Assembly (NCBI GenBank): GCA_001599595.1 | Contig: BCHH01000010.1 | Span: forward strand, 63,667 to 127,666 | Reading direction: 5' to 3' | DNA: 64,000 nt | From: Beverwykella pulmonaria | Taxonomy: Eukaryota; Ascomycota; Dothideomycetes; Pleosporales; Melanommataceae | Shown: in pieces, positions 21,485-32,537 of the stretch | How the letters are laid out: the number at the start of each line of letters is the position of its first letter | Position numbering within the stretch: the first letter of the stretch is position 1 | Translations under genes and position numbers: made by a program | The notes under the pieces: model-generated | Told to the model about the DNA's origin: nothing | The model's input: only the letters and a program-made list of their open reading frames with translations | Database searches by the model: none

Positions 21485-23281
21485 TCATATAATCCCCAAC
21501 ACACTCAATCCCTTGCCTCTCCGCTTCGTCGACTCCCTGTTTAGCTCCCCCACTGCTCCATGCGCCATCAGTAACTCCACCATCATACTCCTCTCTCTAC
21601 TATCTAGCTTCGTCGCCACAAGCGCTGAATGAAGTGGGGTCCCTGCCTCTTTCATGTCTATATTGACATCTGCACCCATATCTAACAAATACTTCGCAAT
21701 CGCATATGCACCAGGAGTAATCGCCGCAAGATGCAGCGCCGTTTCGCCGCCCAAATTTGGTGCGTCAATCGGCATTCCGAGGTCCACGAGGTACTCCACA
21801 TTTTCGGGTCGGCATCCCAGAACAGCGGCGTGCAGAACTGAAAAATACCTAGAGTTGCAGGTCTTCGTGATGTCTGCGCCGTACTCAACGAGGAGACGGA
21901 GGATGTCCGTAGACAAATCAAACGCAGCTTTTACAAAAAAGAACCCGAATTCTGGATCGCCAACATTAGGATTGGCACCTTTCCATAACATGCGCTCGAC
22001 GGTGCCGGGTGTCGCAGCGCATCCAATATGTGACAGGCCACGGTCGAGAGCCACAGCTTGGGAGGGGCTGAGCTCAAGTCTCTTTGACTTTGCGATAGCC
22101 ACTTTGTCGATATTGATGTGCGGGCGGAGGATGTCGCGCGCAGGTGGGATCGCTGCGGTGGGCGTTGAAGGTGCAAGGTAAGCTGATCTATAGCTCTTTA
22201 TTCTTTCCACCGGCGGCTCAGGTTGCACGCTCCTCGATCGACCCTTGCCTTGCTTCGATTTCCTTGTGCGGATACTTCCCGACGTCGAGCTCTCGGTGTA
22301 GAAAGTGGAACGGGAGGGCTGTATTTCGTTGCGAGTGCTAGCCTTGGAAATAGTGATAATATCGGGGCGATCAAGCGACTCCTGAACAACATGCGAGGTC
22401 ACACTGTCGATCCAAGCACCAATGCCTGTGCCAGGTGCTTGGCAAAATGATTGCGCCGAGTCATTTCTTTCGTACCAAGGAGGGCTGGGTTTTTGCAGAG
22501 CTGACATCGATCTTTCTGACACTGGTCTTTCTGATTCTCTTTCGTCGGCGATCAATTTCTCGTGTGTCGACTGGGCACATATCCGGAGTTCTGCAAGCCA
22601 GCACTCAAGATCCAGCAATTCTTCGTTAATCTGTCCAATATGTCGTGTTCTCTCATTATCGATTCGATCCAAGAGAGAGCTGGCGAGCTTTGCGTCGCGC
22701 TTGAGGCAAATACTCCTTACAGAGGTAGTGTGTGAGTCCGAACGGAGAGTTGAAATTGTAAAACTTGGCCTAAATCAGGTATGAAGGCGAGCGGTTGGAG
22801 CAGCACTTACATGGAGAGAAGATCTAGTGTGAGGTCCAGGACAACATGCAAGGCTTCCAATTGCTGCCGAAAATTTTCAACGTCGTCTTTTCTGGATACA
22901 TCCCAAGCCTCGCTTTGTGTGAGATCTGTGGATAGCTTGATAATTCCTTTGTGTACTTGTCCACATATGTGCCCGCAGCAATCTAGAATACCTGATACCG
23001 CCTCCAACACAGGCGGCGGAAATGATGGGCTTGACGATGCAAAGTCGTCATGAGCAATTTCGAGCGAAGTCTTAATAGCCAAAAGTTCGGCATTAATCCC
23101 GTTCAAGGTATGTCTCGCATCGCGAACTTGACGTGCGAAGTTCACAGTGTCCGAGAGTATCTGTGGATGTTCGAATCAACCCAAATCACATGAAGTATCT
23201 CTTGCGACCACAAACACGTACCTGAATGATGGCAGAGCCCATTGCAGCGCAGCTTGCGGCAAGAGTGCTGGTCGTAGGCAT
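21485..23281 (-). CDS. Ankyrin-repeat protein with STAND-type N-terminal domain, no NTPase
   Basis: Three exons: 23281-23222, 23160-22811 and 22715-21485 (546 aa); donors GTACGT and GTAAGT, phases 0 and 2 match. The N-terminus (MPTTSTLAASCAAMGSAIIQ, then ILSDTVNFARQVRDARHTLN) resembles the helical domain at the start of many fungal STAND and ankyrin proteins. A coiled Glu-rich segment (NERTRHIGQINEELLDLE) and a Ser/Pro-rich linker follow. About four to five ankyrin repeats fill residues ~380-530, e.g. GETALHLAAITPGAYAIAKY and LLDMGADVNIDMKEAGTPLH. No Walker motifs occur, so it may be an adaptor or reduced receptor rather than a switch. It lies two kb upstream of the NLR gene on the same strand. 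Exon 1 is short and rests on splice motifs and family resemblance. Confidence 0.8.
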
Positions 23282-24150
23282 TGTCTCTCTCGAATCCGGG
23301 AGCAGTCCTAGGAATAGTTAGATGTGTAACAGGGGGATTAGGCCGATGATCCGCACATAGGACATTCACGACCCTAAATGCGATGCTTCCTTTCTCGGTC
23401 CCCCAGTAGGTACAGATAACGCAAAAGAAAAGTGGTTGTCAGGAGCGAACGTCCCGCAAAAAGAAAGCATCGCTTCGCTTACCCGGATTCTCGAAGGCAT
23501 GCACCACCGAAGGCGCTGATACATGCCGCATAGGGACGTCAAGGGCGCAGAGGATGGATGGTGCGTCGGCAACTTGATACGTGGTCCGGACATTCAGAAA
23601 CCGCGTCAACCTTGGCGTGAGGAGAAGGCTGTTGGATTACGGAGAGGCGGGCTGCAGATCTTGTTGTCCGTCCAAGGACAGCAAAAGACGAGTATATAAG
23701 CTTGAAGCTTGTAGCTTGTAGCTAAGCAGTTCTCCCGTTAGATGAGGCTGAAACAGAATACGATGATGCGCCGGGTTAAAATCGGGGAGGGCAAATCCTT
23801 AGAAAGGGGGCAGATCTCGCTAAGTCACCTGCGCACGTGCCTTTGCGCACTCGGGGCGTCGTGATGTTAATTAGCGCACCATACTGCAGACAGCCTAGTG
23901 TGGACAGCTGAGAGACAGTTGTCGATGTCAACTGGTCCCGAGCATTCCTTGATACTCCATCTGAGCAGGGAAGGCAGAAGTGGTCAAAATTTAGAATAGA
24001 ATCGAAAGTGGGTCACGATGCGATTAGACCACTATCTGCCCCGTGGTGGTGCGTCAGATTTGCGATCTGATATACTAAGTTTGATCGACAGCCACAGTGA
24101 GCATTTTGCATCTGCCGCGAGGTACATATGCATTGTTTGCGTAGCTGATT
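23282..24150. other. Intergenic
   Basis: Upstream region of the ankyrin gene and 3' flank of the glucuronidase gene. From 23700 to 23720 AGCTTGAAGCTTGTAGCTTGTAGCT is a small direct repeat. No gene recognised. Confidence 0.5.
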
Positions 24151-26764
24151 TTAATCCACGGTCCCTGGTGGAAGGAAGGAAATGTAGTCAATCGGTGCCG
24201 GTTCGATCCCGTCCGGACGACCAACAATCTTCAAGATATCCCCTTTGATCACCTTGACACTCTTGAAAGTGATCCTAGTTGCAGAATGCCCATCGAGATA
24301 GGTTGAAGGCGCATGTCCTAGTTTGTCCTCTAGATCTCCTGTCCATGTTCCGATCGTACGATTGTTGATCGAAACCTCATATTTCGATCGTCCACCTACT
24401 AGGTCGTAATAATTCACCGCGAGATCATAGAGTCCAGATGCGTACGTGATATTAGCAGTAGCGGTTCCAATCGTGCCATTCGATGTGGTGACAATAGCCG
24501 TGCGCCCTGATGCTGTATGGAACGGATTGACAGCGTATTTTTTGTAGCCGCTCAGAGTCAACTTCTCGGCTTCAATCCGGTAGGGATGATTTCCGACTCT
24601 CTTTGACTGGTCCGGAATCCCAGACAAATTGTGATAGAACTCGTTGATTGCATCACGCCAAACTAACGCATGTCCCGCCTGGTATATTTGATGAAAATTA
24701 ACGTGTTCGTAGCGCTCGCTGTCAATTTTACCTTTGAGAGACTGCCATAACCTGACGAACGTTTGAGCAGTGGCGGCACCATCGTAATGTGCGTCATAAA
24801 AGTGCTGGATGACGGTTTTGCCAGACTTGAGGAGTTGCGTGTACGGAACGTGATGGAACCAGAGCAAGAGATTGTCGGGAGTGGATTCAATGCTCTCAAA
24901 CATCTTAGCAACGGCTGGAGGATACTGCCCAGCGTTGCCAGTCCCATTTGCAACAGTACGATCCATTCCTATACTCGTATTGTCCGCTCGTGTCCACTGA
25001 CCCCACCCGTTATTGTCCTGTGAGGCAGGATTTGGTCCAAAGTGTGTGTAGAGAATGTCTGTCAGTGTTTGGATTCCCAGATTTCCACTATAGTTTTCGT
25101 AGGCTGGCCACGACTTCATAGACATCTCCGTGATAGTGTCGACGACTTGATCGTCAAAGCCGAATGTCAGACGAATCCAGTCTTGCAGTACGTCTTCGGG
25201 CTCCACTTCTGGATTCCAAGCTATCATTCCATATGCGTATAAGTTCTGCCAGATTAGTGCTGTTACGAGAGAGCCGAATTCGGATCATATACATACTGAC
25301 ATGGCGAGATGACTTCCTAGCCAGGTTTTATTGGTCCCGACATTGACCACAGCTGCGAAGCCGCCAATTGGTCGGTTGAAGCGCTCACCGGAAATGATAT
25401 CTTGAACCTTGGAGGGGCGATCATCAGCCCGTAGATCGAAGTCAAGAATTTCCTTCCAGAGCGGCGCAAGATAAACAAGATGGGATTGCTGACCCAGATA
25501 TTCTTGGGTTACCTGCAATTCAATAGCAGTGCTCGTGTTGTGCAATGTCGAGAACAAAGGCGAAGGTGGCTCGCGGACCTGGAAGTCAATGGGACCGTAT
25601 TTTATCTGAACTACCACATTATCGTCAAATTTCCCATCCAAATGCTTGAAGAAGTCAACCGCTGCGTTCGCGCGATCAGCGGTCCAATTAGCTGGATTGA
25701 TATGGTTGTCGTAAACAAAAGCTCGGAACATGACAACGCCGCCATGTGGTTTTGCAGCTCTCGCAAACATATTGGCTCCGTCGGCAAGGGTGCGATTATA
25801 CGTCAAAGGTCCTGGCTGGCCTTCACTATTTGCTTTGACTAAGTATCCTGCCATGTCGGGAACACGCTTGTAGATTTGATCGGTAACATTAGCCCACCAG
25901 GCATCGACCTTGCTGTCAAGAGGATCGTATGAGTTCAACCCGCCAAAAGTCTGAGGTGAATCAAATCGAAGTGAAATTCCGAGCTGCACGCCAAAGGGCC
26001 GCATGGCATCAGCTAGTCTCCCCAGGCCTTCAATGTTCCGCGCGCTCAGCAAAGTAGCGTTGGCGTTGACATTATTGATGATGATTCCGTTAACTCGGAT
26101 GGAAGCGAGTAGTCGTGCATACTCAGCGACGCGGGTCACGTTATCAACAACGAACCCATTTCGAAAGAAGATGGAGGAACCAGCGTAGCCTCTTTCAATG
26201 CTGCCGTCCAGATTATCCCACTCATTGACCCTATTTGATGTTTAGTGTTCTCTGGCTCGAACAATTTGAGTGAACAGCTACCTACCACCGGATCGGTGCA
26301 TGCGGGTTCGAGACAAACGAAACGGGTGACAGTTTGTTCTGCGCAAGCCGAGACAGATATGCAAAGGCACCATACAAAGCTCCGCGTTGATTCTGTCCGA
26401 GGATCAAGACATTGGGTCCTTCGGTGCTGAGGAAGAAACCGTCCTCTCTGAGTTCGGGCACTTGAACAAGCTCACCATAGACTGCTCTATATGCATCGAT
26501 TGTTCCCACCACTATCGACGAAGAAGCATTCTTGGTTTCGCTGATGTGGAGTTGCTTTCCGAAGATACCATTTACGCCTTTCTGCAGCTCCTGTCCTGCA
26601 GTGTATACAGGGCTTGTTTCCGAGCTGTTCAGGGCAATGATAGACGAAGGAAGGAAATGGTAATCGCCGGCCTGGGGAATAGGTGCGTATCGTAGCCACG
26701 CGTTTGCGCCATCTTCCGCAGCGACAAGCCCAAGAACGGACAGGAGCAAGAATAGGCAACGCAT
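24151..26764 (-). CDS. aguA: Alpha-glucuronidase, GH67, secreted
   Basis: Three exons: 26764-26286, 26230-25297 and 25245-24151 (835 aa, the usual length for fungal GH67). Start ATG 26764 gives a signal peptide MRCLFLLLSVLGLVAAEDG. Splicing restores PIRW-VNEWDNLDGSIERGYA and HLAMS-NLYAYGMIAWNPE, both characteristic of the family. The N-terminal alpha/beta part is followed by the barrel (SIRVNGIIINNVNANATLLS, GYLVKANSEGQPGP) and the C-terminal helical domain (YEHVNFHQIYQAGHALVWRD). GH67 enzymes release 4-O-methyl-glucuronic acid from the ends of xylo-oligosaccharides outside the cell. Several NxS/T sites are present. The frame is intact throughout. Neighbours are unrelated; the GH43 gene is 16 kb away. 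Confidence 0.95.
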
Positions 26765-27511
26765 GGTGTTAGCCCGTCATTACGAAGCAAGTGGGGGTAT
26801 GCCATTTTTATACATTTCCCTTCGAACTCTGACTTAATTGGAGGAATAAATGAAGCATTTAAGGCGTTATTATAGATTAACTAACGTATCCTCCTAGTAC
26901 GTCGATGTGAACCCATTTTTAGCCAGATTAGCCGTAGCAGAATGGGATCGTTGCGGAAGCATGGTCAAGGGTTTGATGGCTGCTCATCTAATGCTATGAC
27001 TAACACCCGATGTCGGATGAAGGGAGAGTGCAATGGTCTTGAAAGATGGGGAATGAGTGAGGGAAGTGTGTGGGGTTGGCCCCGGAGACTTTGGCATCCG
27101 AGACGTGGTCGGCCCGACAGGTTTAGTTTGGTCTGCTTACGGACTAGTGTCATGGGCCTGAAAGCACGATGCACACCTCAACCACCAAAACTCACCTCTA
27201 CTGCATGCTAAAATGCATTGCATTCACCGTATTTGACACAGGCCTGCTACGAGTCCGAGTATTGCTCCTGTTCTCGCTGGGACCCTGCAAAGCAGGACAC
27301 TACCGTCACGTGGAGCACGCTCACCCTCTTTACCTCCCTTTCCCCTATCTTAGTGTAGCTGAAATAGAGCCTACCTATCCAACCGACTGCATCCATCTCG
27401 CAGCAACGTGAAGCCCGAGCTCGTCATCACAAATGACAGATGAGTTTGGGTCATATGACCTGCGCTACGTCGAGAAAGGCCTAGTGTATCTCTTCCACAA
27501 ATGTTCTTACA
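26765..27511. other. Intergenic between divergent genes
   Basis: Lies between the start of the glucuronidase gene (minus) and the start of the 27512 gene (plus), so it should hold both promoters. No gene recognised. Confidence 0.5.
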
Positions 27512-28354
27512 ATGCCCTCCGGATATATAACTCTCTATAAAAACAGCCAGAGGTCCTTCCTCATCTACATCGTCGCCAACGTCGGCCCTGGAGGAAGCAC
27601 CCGTCCACTCGCCGTCGCCTACCGCCAAGGCAATGACATCAGCCGCCCATCTCAAGCACGCATCGAAAATCTCGTCACCGACGTTTTGAGTCTGCTCAAA
27701 GTGCTGTCGGAATCTGCGAATCGCACCTCCCTTGAGGCAGAGCGGGCGCTGGCAACAGACTGGTATCGCGAACGCCAGGATGCAGACACGGAAGCCAAGG
27801 CGACCGCGGTACCTGATTCGCCGCAGCCTCCATTTTATAGTTGGAAGGATGAGTGGAAGCCCATTTGGCAGCCTGAACTACCGCAAAACGACGCTCCAAG
27901 GGAGTTTCCATTTACCTGTACGTGCCTTGTGTCGGGCTTGTTACAGGGCAGCAAGAGCACTCGTACTGGCGACGTGCAGCTCCAGCCGCTATCAACTCCC
28001 TTTTATGGTGACTGTGTAGAGTACGGTATGGTTATTATCGACATCTCGGACCTGGAGCATGTCAAGTATGGCATTGTCGCTTTTCCCGTCCGCTATATGG
28101 CCGATGTTGTTTATCATTCCCACTACGACGAATGGGATCCGGTGGAGGATGAACCGCCTAGAAAAGAGCCGGATACTATACTTGTTGATGAGAAGCCTCG
28201 CGTCCCTTTGTCCATGCTTGGCTATTTGAGTAAATACTTTCCCTTTATGGGGAAGAATCCAAAAGTCCTTGAGCTCGAGGCCTGCCCGCATATTGATGAT
28301 CCTAGTGTTTTAGATTGTGAGTCTTCAGAGCATTGCTTTGATGGACTGAGCTGA
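27512..28354 (+). CDS. Hypothetical protein, 280 aa
   Basis: ATG 27512 to TGA 28352-28354, one exon. No known domain was recognised. The first 60 residues (MPSGYITLYKNSQRSFLIYI, then VANVGPGGS) contain alternating hydrophobic residues that could form a beta-rich fold; 70-110 is acidic and polar; 140-200 again looks globular (GMVIIDISDLEHVKYGIVAF). No signal peptide or membrane segment. Codon use and an uninterrupted frame of this length among decayed neighbours favour a real gene. Confidence 0.6.
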   Translation: MPSGYITLYKNSQRSFLIYIVANVGPGGSTRPLAVAYRQGNDISRPSQARIENLVTDVLSLLKVLSESANRTSLEAERALATDWYRERQDADTEAKATAVPDSPQPPFYSWKDEWKPIWQPELPQNDAPREFPFTCTCLVSGLLQGSKSTRTGDVQLQPLSTPFYGDCVEYGMVIIDISDLEHVKYGIVAFPVRYMADVVYHSHYDEWDPVEDEPPRKEPDTILVDEKPRVPLSMLGYLSKYFPFMGKNPKVLELEACPHIDDPSVLDCESSEHCFDGLS

Positions 28355-28800
28355 CCCAGAGGGCAGATATATGGCCTTCAACTCAACAAGATACATCTGC
28401 TGATGGGCCGAGCGAGCAGCAACGCCCCGCGAAGTGTATTACTATGTAGTTGATTGAGCTATTGATAAAAATTCTCGCTCTCGCACAGTTTTGTGCCCGT
28501 TTTCAAGAAGAGTTGACTCGCAGTTTCCAGGGGTGTCCGCAGCTCCGAGAGCAGCTGTGCCTGCGTTTTAGACAAACTCGAATCAATCAGAACCTTCAGA
28601 TGTTTAAAAGTCTCCAGACATATATACTTGAGTAGACAATGGGTGGATGAAGGATGGGCGCGATGAGTAGCCTGGAAATCACATTTTAACTGCCACAACC
28701 TTGATCGTATATTCTACGCAATACACATTCCACGCAGGAGGGTGAAGTCATGAATCCCAAAGCAATGTTGGCCTTGCCGAACAAAACGGTGGGATCGTAT
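28355..28800. other. Intergenic or upstream part of the HET relic
   Basis: Nothing certain. The frame feeding into the HET relic continues upstream from 28741 (GEVMNPKAMLALPNKTVGSY), but this part does not clearly match a HET protein. Confidence 0.35.
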
Positions 28801-29285
28801 AAGTAGCCGTGGACCATCCCTTTCCGAATAGATGATGGTGTATTCGGTACTATGGCTCTGAAATGTATGGATTGCGAAACCACGTATGAAGAGAGTACAG
28901 AGCCTACCAACAAGAAAGCATGGTCGGTCCAAGAGCAACTGATGGCGTAGCGGGTCCTATACTATGGTTCGCACACTTTGCAGTGGCGCTGCAATGCAGG
29001 CATTCCAAATTTGGATAATTCTCTGCACCAAACAAAGTACGATGCCTCTACCTTCTCCGCGCTGAGTAAACCGAGCAATGGTCCGCACAATGAACTACTT
29101 CGCTGGCTCCGGATTGTCGAAATTTATAGCACCCGCAAGGCATCCTTGCTTAATGGCAAACTGCCCGCGCTTACTGGGATTGCCAAAGAATTCTCTGAAT
29201 CTAAGGGTCCTGGCTATTTTGCTGGACTAAGGGGTGGTTAGGGCCGCAACAAGTTGCCCCTTCAGTTGCCATGGTATGTTAAAGT
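28801..29285 (+). pseudogene. HET-domain (heterokaryon incompatibility) protein relic
   Basis: A single plus frame keeps the C-terminal half of a HET-domain protein: STEPTNKKAWSVQEQLMA, then RVLYYGSHTLQWRCNAG, ELLRWLRIVEIYSTRKAS, LNGKLPALTGIAKEFSES and GPGYFAGLRGG. These match the usual order (EPINKRAWTLQE, ...QW.C, W..IVE.YS.R.LT, DKLPALSGIA, YLAGLW). The frame is broken by TAG at 28804, 28948 and 29239 and lacks the N-terminal HET motifs. After the last stop NKLPLQLPWYV still fits the family. It is therefore an old, non-functional copy. Confidence 0.85.
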
Positions 29286-29906
29286 AAGCTCACATACCAG
29301 ACGTCCAATTAATCGATGTAAGGTCAACAATGTGCAATGACGACTTCCCTACTTTGCCGAAAGACTATCGCGTTCTATCTTGGTCTTCGGCATTAGATAG
29401 CGGCATGATTTCTATGAGAACATGGGACGAGAAATATGATAACGAGGTCGCTTACGTGCCAAGGGTGAATCCCTTGCCCTGCCATCACTGTATATAAATC
29501 CTCTCTCTCAAACACATATAGAAAGTAGAACCTTGACTTCTTTCCCACACTCGCCGACACAAACCACTCTACGACATCATGGATGTAAAAGTAAGACATA
29601 AATCTAACACTCTGCCCTCCGGGGAAAGATACGCCAGGGATGGCTTATACAATCGAAGGAAAATGGGGAAAATCGTACCATTGTATGGAGCTCAGGGAGT
29701 ACCACTTCCGGAGCAGCCGCCTAGGCGAATTATCTGGAGTGGGTCAAAAGAGACTAGGCGCTTGAAATTCAAGATCTAGATGGGTGGTCCAAACGCTGGG
29801 TTGATTATCCCTGGGTCTACGCTCAAATTGACATGTTTGAGGACTGTCCAATTTTACTAGTCACAAACTCAAAAACAAATCATTTTCTTTGCACAGAAAG
29901 CCCGAA
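29286..29906 (+). CDS. Possible very small gene downstream of a TATA box (uncertain)
   Basis: A clear TATATAAATC at 29491-29500 is followed 79 nt later by ATG 29579 and a 66-codon frame ending at 29779 (MDVKVRHKSN to RLKFKI). A GTAAGA donor-like site occurs right after the fourth codon, so the true product might be spliced differently. No domain recognised. The rest of this interval is empty; the coordinates given cover the whole intergenic space. Confidence 0.2.
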
Positions 29907-32537
29907 TCATCCGTGAGTGCAACCAACTTCGTCCTCGTCGTCCTCGCTCCCCTTTTCCTTCACTCCACCCCGCAGTACTTCCATCTCATAGGCGCCACTT
30001 GCATCATACTTCGGATCTTTCCTAGTAGCGACTTCTTGTTCTACACCTTGGCTAGAGCCCTGAGGTCGCTGGCGGGGGAACATATGCTTATTGAAAGTTC
30101 TCAACAGCAAATCGCCGGGATCCATTCCCAGATAAGTGAGATGAATCTGGCTGCCAGAGCCCTGTTGACGTTTGTGGGTTTGGGTGTCGCGAAGTGATTC
30201 CTCAGAACTACTAGACATATCTCCTAACGCGGCATGGATGTTCTCTCGAGATATGGCGCGGGCGCCCAAATTATTCAAGGACTGTGGTATAAGGTGGCGC
30301 TCGACGGAGTGAGTATCTGTACTGAGACCACGCATTGAGTTGAGGCGTTTGGGGTTCTTTGCTGGGATCGGCGGTGTCACCCCATCCACCTCATCCCTCT
30401 GAACAGCACCGAAGTGTTGAGATTCCTCCTTCGACACGTGCCGGCGGGGCTTCGGGGGCGCGGCGAGGCAGAAAGGCTTGTTGGTCATCGTATCTTGCGG
30501 CTGAAGATATGTATTTAGCATTGTTGGGATGCGAGTAACAGGGGGCATGCTTGGAGTCACAAAACCCTTAAGGTCAGCTTGCTGATGTCCCCCATAACCA
30601 GCTCCCCGTTTGTGAACGCGCGCTTTCAGTATACGTGCGCGCTCACCTGGAGAAGTGTGGTGTTGTTCGTTATCTACAGTCACTAGGCTGGGAACGCGTG
30701 CAGCCGGAGTTTTACTAGCATGAACGTCCTGTCTTAGAGCGGCGTGCGCCTGTTCACCGTATTCATCCTCGGGGTGCACGATGCGTCCAGCCGAAACTTT
30801 GCCTCCGCTAAATGGCTCCCTCAGTGCAGGATGAACATGTTCTTCGGATTCATATGGGAGAATCGGGAGAGTTTTGCTCGTTAACAAGTACTCCTTTGGA
30901 GAACCTCGTTCCTGGTTGAGGTACGCTGTTAACGTGCTCGGGACTCGAATAACTGAGCCCTTGACGCTATGGGCAGCCTCCTTTGAGCAAAAACGCTGTC
31001 GTTCAATGAAAGTACCGGTATGAGTCGATTCTTCTGAGCTACCCGCCAATTTATCTTTGCTGAACAGCGGTTGCGGGATAGCTGACGGTGTTCCCAAGGA
31101 CGTGATATTGGCTGTGCTATCGGAAGACTTCGATGCGACGTTCGGTCGCGAGATGGCTGCAAGAGGACAATTTTCAGTGCTATCAGAGGCAACTGACAGA
31201 ACTTCTTGGACTCGGTTGCGCTTCGGCGTCGTATTAAAGACTTTACGACCAGTTTCAGTGAATAGATTGGAATCGCAGATTTCCATGGACAAACTGTCTG
31301 AGCTTTTCCGCGTACGCTCAGTAGAGCTAATAGACCCATGCTGGCTTCTTGGCAATCCGTCCGATATTGACATTGTGGGCCACATAGTATTGTTCGATGC
31401 ATCAGAGTTGACTCCTCGTGGCTCTCTAGCATACGCAATTGAGCTCCGGGGCTCCTTTTTGTGCGCCACGAAGGCAAGATCACGTGTCTGGCCGTGGATA
31501 GGAGGACTCCGTGGTTCACTTTCCATGCTGTCGTGGGGAGCCTTGTTCTTCGGGGTAGAACTCCGCCTCGTAAGACCTGATGCAGAAAATACTGGCGCCT
31601 GAGTGACCGACCTAAAAGATGGCGACCTAGCATGACTACCCTCCAATTCTCGACAGGCTTTCTCATGTTCCTTCTTCACCCGCTGGGATTCGAGATAGTC
31701 CTTGAACATGTTCATTTTCTTGGGTCGCTCGACCAGTTGTCCGTACTGCGGGTACACATCGCGCAGCTCCCTCTCCGTGTCGTCGTATTGCTTAGCCTTG
31801 ACTGCCGTGCTGAGGAACGGATTTGTCTCTTTCTCGACGCGCTTTTTTGGTATAGAAATAAGGCGGAATGGCGTTGGACTATCCAGACCAAGGTCAACAC
31901 CAAGGCCCACATTGTTTTCAGGAAATGCAAGACGGCTCGGCGCTATCTCCTCGATAAATTTCGCCAGCCGACCATAATGCCTCCTCCCCTTGACATCGTA
32001 GCTATCGCGGACGGCATTGACAATCGGAACAAACACCTCCCGCCATGCAGTGACCTGGTTCCGGTTCACGAAGTACTTGAACATGTTTCTCGATTTCCCA
32101 ACTCGGAAATTCTGCAACAGCCACACATACATCCACTTCTCGTACTCCAGCACTGTCCACAGCGACTTATTCACTTTACCGTACTTGCTCATGTCCTCTG
32201 TGTACACCGAGGACGCCTCGTCGGTAAGTTCATCATACCGAATTTGCCCATCGTCAAAGATCGTGTAGAAGTAGAGCAGTCCTGCGCCTTGGATCTGACC
32301 AGGGACTGTGGCACGCGCCGCTCTGGATGTCTGCAGCAAGAGGAAGCTGTCTCGGAAGTCGGCCCAGGGGCGCAGGAATGCCGGGTTGGCGAGAAAGTGG
32401 CTTTCAAGCTCATCGAAGGAGCGGAGATTGAGGTGATCGAGAGCACGTTTGAGTTCGAGGGACGCTCTCTCTTTATTTGGGGAGAGCAGTTTGAAGAAGG
32501 TGAGCGTAGAGGGGGATTCAGAGAGGCGGCGTTCCAT
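29907..32537 (-). CDS. Large hypothetical protein, 876 aa
   Basis: One exon from ATG 32537 to the stop at 29907. Residues 1 to about 230 look folded and helical, with many aromatics (FRDSFLLLQTSRAARATVPG, WTVLEYEKWMYVWLLQNFRV, EVFVPIVNAVRDSYDVKGRR). From about 270 onward it is mostly disordered: rich in Ser, Pro, Thr, Arg and His, with repeated short phrases such as V.RVPS/IPT.L..YL and HAALR. No enzyme motif, membrane segment or signal peptide was found, and I do not recognise the family. The intact long frame strongly suggests a real gene. Confidence 0.75.
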   Translation of the reverse strand: MERRLSESPSTLTFFKLLSPNKERASLELKRALDHLNLRSFDELESHFLANPAFLRPWADFRDSFLLLQTSRAARATVPGQIQGAGLLYFYTIFDDGQIRYDELTDEASSVYTEDMSKYGKVNKSLWTVLEYEKWMYVWLLQNFRVGKSRNMFKYFVNRNQVTAWREVFVPIVNAVRDSYDVKGRRHYGRLAKFIEEIAPSRLAFPENNVGLGVDLGLDSPTPFRLISIPKKRVEKETNPFLSTAVKAKQYDDTERELRDVYPQYGQLVERPKKMNMFKDYLESQRVKKEHEKACRELEGSHARSPSFRSVTQAPVFSASGLTRRSSTPKNKAPHDSMESEPRSPPIHGQTRDLAFVAHKKEPRSSIAYAREPRGVNSDASNNTMWPTMSISDGLPRSQHGSISSTERTRKSSDSLSMEICDSNLFTETGRKVFNTTPKRNRVQEVLSVASDSTENCPLAAISRPNVASKSSDSTANITSLGTPSAIPQPLFSKDKLAGSSEESTHTGTFIERQRFCSKEAAHSVKGSVIRVPSTLTAYLNQERGSPKEYLLTSKTLPILPYESEEHVHPALREPFSGGKVSAGRIVHPEDEYGEQAHAALRQDVHASKTPAARVPSLVTVDNEQHHTSPGERARILKARVHKRGAGYGGHQQADLKGFVTPSMPPVTRIPTMLNTYLQPQDTMTNKPFCLAAPPKPRRHVSKEESQHFGAVQRDEVDGVTPPIPAKNPKRLNSMRGLSTDTHSVERHLIPQSLNNLGARAISRENIHAALGDMSSSSEESLRDTQTHKRQQGSGSQIHLTYLGMDPGDLLLRTFNKHMFPRQRPQGSSQGVEQEVATRKDPKYDASGAYEMEVLRGGVKEKGSEDDEDEVGCTHG

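Noticed and set aside
24195..24225. GGTTCGATCCC, a perfect B-box match
   Set aside because: Lies within the 3' coding part of the glucuronidase gene, with no acceptor stem or A-box.
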